Shown here: positions 25,659 to 30,500 of the stretch, in pieces | Numbering within the stretch: position 1 is the first letter of the stretch | Layout: each line of letters begins with the position of its first letter | IMG/VR virus record: IMGVR_UViG_3300021197_001422 | Coordinates: 1 to 30,500 of that record | Direction: 5' to 3' (one strand) | DNA from: a virus | Length of the DNA: 30,500 bases | Position numbers and translations under genes: made by a program | The notes under the pieces: model-generated | What the model saw: only the letters and a program-made list of their open reading frames with translations | The model's database searches: none | What the model was told of the DNA's origin: nothing

Positions 25659-26117
25659 ATGGCAATTACACAAGCGGTAGCAAATAGTTTTAAACAACAA
25701 CTATTAGAAGCAAAACAAAATTTTTTAACATCAGGATCTGGTGGAAATAGTTTCAAACTAGCTCTTTATTCCAGCTCAGCAACTTTAAATTCAGCAACAA
25801 CTGTTTACGCTACTAACCCAGGCGGCGGAGCTAATACTGAAGTATCAAACTCAGGCTCTTATTCAGCTGGTGGGGGAGCTTTAGTAAACTCTGGAACTTC
25901 TATTTCAGCTGGTGTTGCAAGAACAACGTTTGCAAATTTATCTTTCACGTCTGCAACAATTACTGCAAGAGGTGCTTTAATTTATAACACATCACAGTCA
26001 AACGCTGCGGTTTGTGTTTTAGATTTTGGATCAGATAAAACGGCAACATCTGGAACGTTTACAATTCAATTCCCAGCAAACACATCAACTGCCAGTATCT
26101 TAAGGATATCAGGTTAA
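25659..26117 (+). CDS. Virion structural protein, tail region
   Basis: 152 residues with ribosome site AAGGAG 6 bases before ATG 25659. Helical N-terminus (ITQAVANSFKQQLLEAKQNF) and a beta-rich, Ser/Thr/Ala/Gly rich remainder (FKLALYSSSATLNSATTVYA, LVNSGTSISAGVARTTFANL). I believe similar proteins are annotated as structural in marine phages. Possible tail-tube or fibre-base protein. Nothing catalytic seen. Confidence 0.6.
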   Translation: MAITQAVANSFKQQLLEAKQNFLTSGSGGNSFKLALYSSSATLNSATTVYATNPGGGANTEVSNSGSYSAGGGALVNSGTSISAGVARTTFANLSFTSATITARGALIYNTSQSNAAVCVLDFGSDKTATSGTFTIQFPANTSTASILRISG

Positions 26118-26134
26118 TTAGGAGGTAGCCTCCT

Positions 26135-27718
26135 ATGGCCGATAAAACATATACAGTCACTGTCGCAAGTGGAAGCTTGTATGGTGGTGGCACAGGTAAT
26201 GTTTTCTATTTAGACGGAGTTCGAAATGCAACAGGACCCGGTGAAATTGATTGGGTTCAAGGAGCCACTTTAAGATTTGAACAAAGTGATTCTTCAAACA
26301 ATAATCATCCATTATTATTTACCACAGACGCTAGTTCACCAAACTCTTACAGAATAAGTGCTGGGGTAAGTTATTATTTAGATGGAGCTTCAGACGTAGG
26401 ATCTTATACTAATACCTCTTTATTTAATGCGGCTACAACAAGATATGTAGAAATTACTCCTGCTAACAATGTTGACTTTTTTTATTATTGTTATGTTCAT
26501 GGTATTGGAATGGGAGGTCCAATAGATCTCGTACAAAATGCATGGGGAGCTTTAAATTGGTCACAAGGTGCTTGGCAGGATCAAGGAAATAGTGGAGCGA
26601 CTTTAACCGGAATTGGAACAACGTTTAGTTTAGGTTCTGTAAGTGTAACGGCTATTGTGCAAGAGGGTTGGAGTAACAGAGAATGGGGTCAAGGTCTATG
26701 GGGAAATGACGCTGATAGTAGACCAATTCCAACAGGAGTTTCTGTATCTGCAAATTTAGGAAGCGTAAGTGTTACGACTGTAATAGCGGAAGGTTGGGGA
26801 AGATTAAATTGGAACGAATCAGCTTGGGGACAAGCAGGAACAACTTTATTAACAGGATTACCTCTATCAACATCTTTAGGATCTGTCTCAATTACAAACG
26901 AAGTAAACACTGGTTGGGGAAGAGAAGCCTGGGGAAATGAACCATGGAATGAAAATACTGCTGTACAAACTGTAGATGTAACTGGTATTCCAACAACAAT
27001 AAATTTAGGATCAGTATCCACAACTGCAGAAGTAAACACTGGTTGGGGTAGAAAAGCTTGGAATGATCAAACTTGGGGCTCTCCAAACGAATCAGCACAA
27101 GTAACAGGTATTGGTTTATCAGCGAGTTTAGGATCTGTTTCAATAACAGCTGAAGTAAATTCAGGTTGGGGAAGAACTAATTGGGGTGAATTAGGTTGGG
27201 GTATTCCAGGGACTTTAATACCTGTAGGATTCTCAATGTCATTTTCTTTAGGCACAGTAACAGCAACCGCTGAAGTAAATGTGGGTTGGGGAAGAAAAGA
27301 ATGGGGTCAAGGTTTATGGAATAACGATGGAGACAATTTAGTAGTACCTACAGGATTTGGTATGAATGTGGTTCAAGGTCTTCCTTCTATTGATACAGAA
27401 ATTAACACTGGTTGGGGAAGATCTACGTGGGGTGCATTAGATTGGGGTGGATTCTCAGATTCTATAGTTGTAGGAGTTTCTGGAAATCCTATAACTGTGT
27501 CATTAAATAGTGTAGATTCTATACCAAATACTATTGCTACACCTACTGGAATTAATGCAACAATTAATTTAGGAACCCTTGACATTGACGCAGATGCGAA
27601 TATAACAGTATCAGGAAATAGCTTGACAGCAGCCACAGGATCGCTTAATGCTATTATCTGGAACCAAGTTGATACAGGCACAGCACCCACTTGGAAAAAT
27701 GTTGACACCGCTGCTTAA
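26135..27718 (+). CDS. Tail protein: cupredoxin-like domain plus eight WGR-type repeats
   Basis: 527 residues. Residues 1-130 look like a cupredoxin-type beta domain: HPLLFT with His58, and YYCYVHGIGMGGPI with Cys119, His122, Met126, the ligand pattern of a type-1 copper site (H ... C-x2-H-x3-M). Residues 135 to about 463 are eight repeats of roughly 41 residues, each GWGRxxWGxxxW ... TGxxxxxxLGSVSxTAEVNT, giving an elongated beta fibre with regular Trp. The C-terminal 60 residues differ. It probably forms a tail fibre or spike; metal binding is an inference. A 17-base gap follows the previous stop, ribosome site GGAGG. Confidence 0.7.
   Translation: MADKTYTVTVASGSLYGGGTGNVFYLDGVRNATGPGEIDWVQGATLRFEQSDSSNNNHPLLFTTDASSPNSYRISAGVSYYLDGASDVGSYTNTSLFNAATTRYVEITPANNVDFFYYCYVHGIGMGGPIDLVQNAWGALNWSQGAWQDQGNSGATLTGIGTTFSLGSVSVTAIVQEGWSNREWGQGLWGNDADSRPIPTGVSVSANLGSVSVTTVIAEGWGRLNWNESAWGQAGTTLLTGLPLSTSLGSVSITNEVNTGWGREAWGNEPWNENTAVQTVDVTGIPTTINLGSVSTTAEVNTGWGRKAWNDQTWGSPNESAQVTGIGLSASLGSVSITAEVNSGWGRTNWGELGWGIPGTLIPVGFSMSFSLGTVTATAEVNVGWGRKEWGQGLWNNDGDNLVVPTGFGMNVVQGLPSIDTEINTGWGRSTWGALDWGGFSDSIVVGVSGNPITVSLNSVDSIPNTIATPTGINATINLGTLDIDADANITVSGNSLTAATGSLNAIIWNQVDTGTAPTWKNVDTAA
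26537..27525 (+). repeat. Eight coding repeats of about 123 bp in the tail protein
   Basis: Units begin with GG(T/A)TGGGG(A/T)AGA (Gly-Trp-Gly-Arg) at roughly 120-bp steps. The first two units are degenerate at the start; units 3-8 are closely alike, with LGSVS and EVNT blocks. Eight units between residues 135 and about 463 of the 527-residue protein. Confidence 0.85.
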
Positions 27719-27754
27719 TTTTAATAAAATACGAACAAATAAGGATTTAAAACT

Positions 27755-28828
27755 ATGGCAAACAGTACATCAAGCTTTCTAAAACTTACCGTACAAGCGA
27801 CTGGTGAAAACTCAGGTACGTGGGGTACAATTACAAACACAAATTTATTAATTCTTGAGCAAGCATCAGCTGGTTATGAAGCGGTAGCACTTAATGCTAC
27901 AACAGGAGCAACTTTAGTTGCAACAAATGGTGCTGTTTCAAACGCTAAAAATATAGCGTTAGAATTAACAGGAACAATTACAGGAGCAGTAGATGTTATT
28001 GTTCCAGTAACAGAAAAATATTACATTATTAAAAACTCAACATCTGGAGCTCACGCAGTAACAGTTAAAGTATCAGGTCAAACTGGTGTAACTTGGGCTG
28101 CTGCTGATAAAGGAACTAAAGTTCTTTATGGTAACGGAACAGATATGGTTAACTCTAATTTAGAGAAATTATCATCTGACTACGCTCCTCAACTTTCAGC
28201 TAACTTAGACGCAAATGGTCAAAACATTTTAATCGATGGTGGAAATTTCATCGGAGACGAAAACGGTTTAGAGCAAATTAAATTTGTAACTACAGGATCA
28301 GCTGTAAATGAATTTTCAGTAACTAACGCTGCAGCAGGAAATGCTCCAGCTTTAGCAGCTACTGGTGGTGACACAAACATTGATATGACTTTAACTCCAA
28401 AAGGAATTGGTAGAGTTACATTAAATGGTGGTGGTAAAATTCAACAACTTGCAGAAAAAGTTACAACATCTGCAACAGCAGCCACTGGAACAATTAACTA
28501 TGATGTTATTACACAAGCAGTTTTAAATTACACATCTGATGCAGCAGCAAACTTCACAGTAAACTTAAGAGGAGATGGATCTAATTCATTAAACTCTATT
28601 ATGGATACAGGTGAATCTATTACTGTAGCATTTATTGTAAAACAAGGTGGTACACCATATTACAATAATGCTTTTCAAATTGATGGATCTTCTGTAACTC
28701 CAGAATGGCAAGGTGGAGCAGCACCAACAGCTGGTAATGCTAGCTCATTAGATGTTTACACATACACAGCGATTAAGACTGGTGATGCTACGTTTACAGC
28801 GTTAGCAGCTCAGACTCAATTCGCTTAA
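27755..28828 (+). CDS. Tail-fibre-like structural protein
   Basis: 357 residues, ATG 27755 after AAGGATT. The start MANSTSSFLKLTVQATGENS GTWGTITN is the signature I associate with phage tail-fibre or fibre-base proteins. Long Thr/Ala/Asn beta stretches follow, with VTEKYYIIKNSTSGAHAVTV, KVSGQTGVTWAAADKGTK and SNLEKLSSDYAPQLSANLDA, LTPKGIGRVTLNGGGKIQ. It probably trimerises and links to the tail. No enzymatic motif seen. Followed by 18 bases and the glycine-rich protein. Confidence 0.7.
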   Translation: MANSTSSFLKLTVQATGENSGTWGTITNTNLLILEQASAGYEAVALNATTGATLVATNGAVSNAKNIALELTGTITGAVDVIVPVTEKYYIIKNSTSGAHAVTVKVSGQTGVTWAAADKGTKVLYGNGTDMVNSNLEKLSSDYAPQLSANLDANGQNILIDGGNFIGDENGLEQIKFVTTGSAVNEFSVTNAAAGNAPALAATGGDTNIDMTLTPKGIGRVTLNGGGKIQQLAEKVTTSATAATGTINYDVITQAVLNYTSDAAANFTVNLRGDGSNSLNSIMDTGESITVAFIVKQGGTPYYNNAFQIDGSSVTPEWQGGAAPTAGNASSLDVYTYTAIKTGDATFTALAAQTQFA

Positions 28829-28846
28829 TAGGAGGATTAAAGAAAG

Positions 28847-29836
28847 ATGCCAATTATAGGTTCTAGAGGAGCAGCTTCCGCAGGAGGCTTCGGTCAGAGA
28901 CAAGGTCAAAAAGTTGTAGAGGTTCAATATGTAGTTGTTGCCGGAGGTGGCGGCGGTGGAACTCATGCGGCGGGCGGCGGAGGAGCTGGCGGGTACAGAA
29001 CAAATGTTCCTGGACAAGCTTCTGGAGGTCCCGCTGGAGGTACAGCTGAATCTACTTATAACGCAGTTGTTGGCAAAGCTCTTACAATAACAGTTGGAGG
29101 GGGAGGAGCAGGAGTTGCTCCCGCTATTTATCCAACTCCTACTAAACCAGTTGACGGATCTGATTCAGTTTTTGACGAGATTACATCTTTAGGTGGCGGT
29201 TATGGAAATAATTCATCAAGTCCTTCATTACCCGCTCCCGCAAAAACACCAGTAGCTAGTGATGGACAACCTGGCGGATCGGGAGGCGGTGGATATGGCG
29301 GCGGCCCTGCTGCACCACCAAGCCCAACATCTGTTCCAGTAGGAAATCCAACTCAAGGTTATCCTGGAGGAAGAGGATCATCATCTGGCCCAGGATTTGG
29401 CGGCGGAGCTGGCGGAGGAGCTACGGGAGCTGGAAACTTAGGACAAAGTGGTGGACCTGGAGCTGGCGGAGCTGGACAAACAACTAATATTACAGGATCC
29501 CCTGTGACTCTTGCAGGCGGAGGAGGCGGAGGCCTTAGAATTAATGGTGGATCACCGAGCGTTGGAGGCCCAGGCGGAGGCGGTCGAGGCGGAAAAGGTG
29601 GAGCTGATTTAGGAACGGCAGGAACCGTAAATACGGGAGGCGGAGGAGGAGCAGGCGGCTATCAACCAGCTTATGCTTCTGGTTCTTCTGCAGGTGGTTC
29701 AGGTGTTGTTTATTTATCTACACCAACTGATTTTACAGCAACTTTCAGTCCTGGTATAACTCAAACACCAAGCACTACACCAACGGCAAAAATTTACACA
29801 GTGACAGCTGGAACAGGAACAGTAACTTTTAGTTAA
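28847..29836 (+). CDS. Glycine-rich tail tip / adhesin-like protein
   Basis: 329 residues, nearly a third Gly, with runs such as VVVAGGGGGGTHAAGGGGAG, GGSGGGGYGGGPAAPPSPTS, and GGRGGKGGADLGTAGTVNTG. Such glycine-rich domains form polyglycine-II bundles in known phage adhesins (T4-like gp38 family), where loops between them contact the host receptor. The N-terminus MPIIGSRGAASAGGFGQRQG and the C-terminal beta part (ATFSPGITQTPSTTPTAKIY) would anchor it. The local GC rise is due to Gly codons. Ribosome site AGGAGG 14 bases upstream. Confidence 0.75.
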   Translation: MPIIGSRGAASAGGFGQRQGQKVVEVQYVVVAGGGGGGTHAAGGGGAGGYRTNVPGQASGGPAGGTAESTYNAVVGKALTITVGGGGAGVAPAIYPTPTKPVDGSDSVFDEITSLGGGYGNNSSSPSLPAPAKTPVASDGQPGGSGGGGYGGGPAAPPSPTSVPVGNPTQGYPGGRGSSSGPGFGGGAGGGATGAGNLGQSGGPGAGGAGQTTNITGSPVTLAGGGGGGLRINGGSPSVGGPGGGGRGGKGGADLGTAGTVNTGGGGGAGGYQPAYASGSSAGGSGVVYLSTPTDFTATFSPGITQTPSTTPTAKIYTVTAGTGTVTFS

Positions 29837-29841
29837 TAATT

Positions 29842-30270
29842 ATGGCACATTACGCAGTTATAAATTCAGATAATAAAGTTGTTCAAGTTTTCCTTGGAAA
29901 AGACGAAGGTCAAGGAACAGATTGGGAAGTTGAATACGGTAAATTTTATCCTGATCATATTGTAAGAAGAACTTCTTTTAACACTAGAGGTGGTAAATAC
30001 TTTAACGCTGACGGCACAGAACACGAGGATCAATCAAAGGCTTTTAGAAAAAATTATGCAGGTAAAGGATGCATCTGGGATGAAGCTCGTGATGCTTTTT
30101 ATTTTGAATGTAATTATCCTTCTTGGACTTTTAGTGAAGAAACTTGTATGTGGACAGCACCTATTGATCCAGTACAATCTGATCATCCAACAGGAGAAGA
30201 GTTTGATCAAGGATGGAGACTTGCTTGGGATGAAGAAAATCAAGCTTGGACAAAAAAACAATTAGCCTAA
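29842..30270 (+). CDS. Accessory tail-region protein
   Basis: 142 residues starting MAHYAVINSDNKVVQVFLGK. The pattern NKVVQV at the start, SFNTRGGKYFNADGTEH, FRKNYAGKGCIWDEARDAFY and NYPSWTFSEETCMWTAPIDP is a family found repeatedly next to fibre genes in T4-like cyanophages and other marine phages, with no function known to me. Five bases after the previous stop. Ends convergent and overlapping by 9 bases with the 2OG oxygenase gene. Confidence 0.7.
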   Translation: MAHYAVINSDNKVVQVFLGKDEGQGTDWEVEYGKFYPDHIVRRTSFNTRGGKYFNADGTEHEDQSKAFRKNYAGKGCIWDEARDAFYFECNYPSWTFSEETCMWTAPIDPVQSDHPTGEEFDQGWRLAWDEENQAWTKKQLA

Positions 30271-30500
30271 TATTTCATTAATTAATTCTACATCAACAGG
30301 ATGAATACCTACCATGGGTCTTCCATCAAAAACATTTTTGTTTTTAAAAGGACCATTTTTCTCGTTATAGTGTAGAAAAACTTGAGAACAAGATTTACCT
30401 TTAAATTTATCTCTCCAATGTGCTAAATCACAACCTCTATAAATTAACATATCACCAGGATTTAAATTTATTTTAATTTTTGGTTCTAAATATATAGACC
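30262..30500 (-). CDS. 2OG-Fe(II) oxygenase-like protein, C-terminal part (partial)
   Basis: Only the last 79 or so codons are in the window; the frame stays open to base 30500, where the gene enters from the right on the minus strand. Visible: INLNPGDMLIYRGCDLAHWR, then DKFKGKSCSQVFLHYNEKNG, NVFDGRPMVGIHPVDV. The His in AHWRD and the Arg before it, with QVFLHYN, fit the C-terminal half of prolyl-4-hydroxylase-type 2OG-Fe(II) oxygenases often carried by marine phages. The HxD half lies outside. Convergent with, and overlapping, the accessory tail gene. Confidence 0.75.
   Translation of the reverse strand, partial: SIYLEPKIKINLNPGDMLIYRGCDLAHWRDKFKGKSCSQVFLHYNEKNGPFKNKNVFDGRPMVGIHPVDVELINEILG

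Overview
The window reads as a 30.5 kb internal piece of a tailed double-stranded DNA phage genome, AT-rich and tightly packed, most likely infecting a marine alphaproteobacterium. I base the host guess on overall resemblance of the small proteins to families I know from uncultured marine phages, on AT-rich codon use (AGA for Arg), and on the mix of an S-adenosylmethionine decarboxylase, a co-chaperonin, a 2OG-Fe(II) oxygenase end and a cupredoxin-like tail protein. It is not proof of host. No integrase, tRNA gene, CRISPR array, insertion sequence, DNA polymerase or RNA polymerase was seen; replication genes must lie outside.

Layout. (1) 1-6440, plus strand except one small gene (2626-2835): a chain of short genes joined by ATGA/TAATG overlaps. 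It holds a membrane-anchored coiled-coil protein, membrane micropeptides, speD, an M15-type peptidase (probable endolysin), zinc-ribbon proteins, a small lipoprotein, a SAM methyltransferase, an HNH endonuclease fused in frame to a zinc-cluster protein, and a PD-(D/E)XK exonuclease. (2) 6440-11247, a mixed-strand control region. It has a terminator, GTGAG-type iterons, the small terminase subunit on the minus strand facing a plus-strand gene across two interlocked promoters, a VRR-NUC-like nuclease, a GP88-family cysteine protein, degenerate 7-bp tandem repeats, a set of sigma70-like promoters carrying a TAGGA-N3-TCCTA dyad, five copies of a 15-mer, and a cluster of GC-rich UUCG-type hairpins. 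(3) 11247-21730, packaging and head: large terminase, portal, putative holin, a run of small Lys/Arg/Gly-rich proteins, GroES-like co-chaperonin, scaffold, a virion protein and the major capsid protein, closed by a strong terminator. (4) 21790-30270, head completion and tail: two adaptor-like proteins, connector, small beta-rich virion proteins, a 527-residue repeat protein with an N-terminal cupredoxin-like domain, fibre-like protein, glycine-rich tip/adhesin-like protein, and an accessory tail protein. The window ends inside a minus-strand 2OG-Fe(II) oxygenase-like gene.

How the parts fit: regions 3 and 4 form a late morphogenesis programme of a P22-like, probably podoviral, particle (P22-type portal, gp4-like adaptor, no tape measure seen here). 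Region 1 supplies lysis, DNA processing and host-metabolism functions. Region 2 looks like the place where transcription direction is decided, and the pac/cos site or an origin may also lie there. All functional calls are from reading motifs; no database search was possible.
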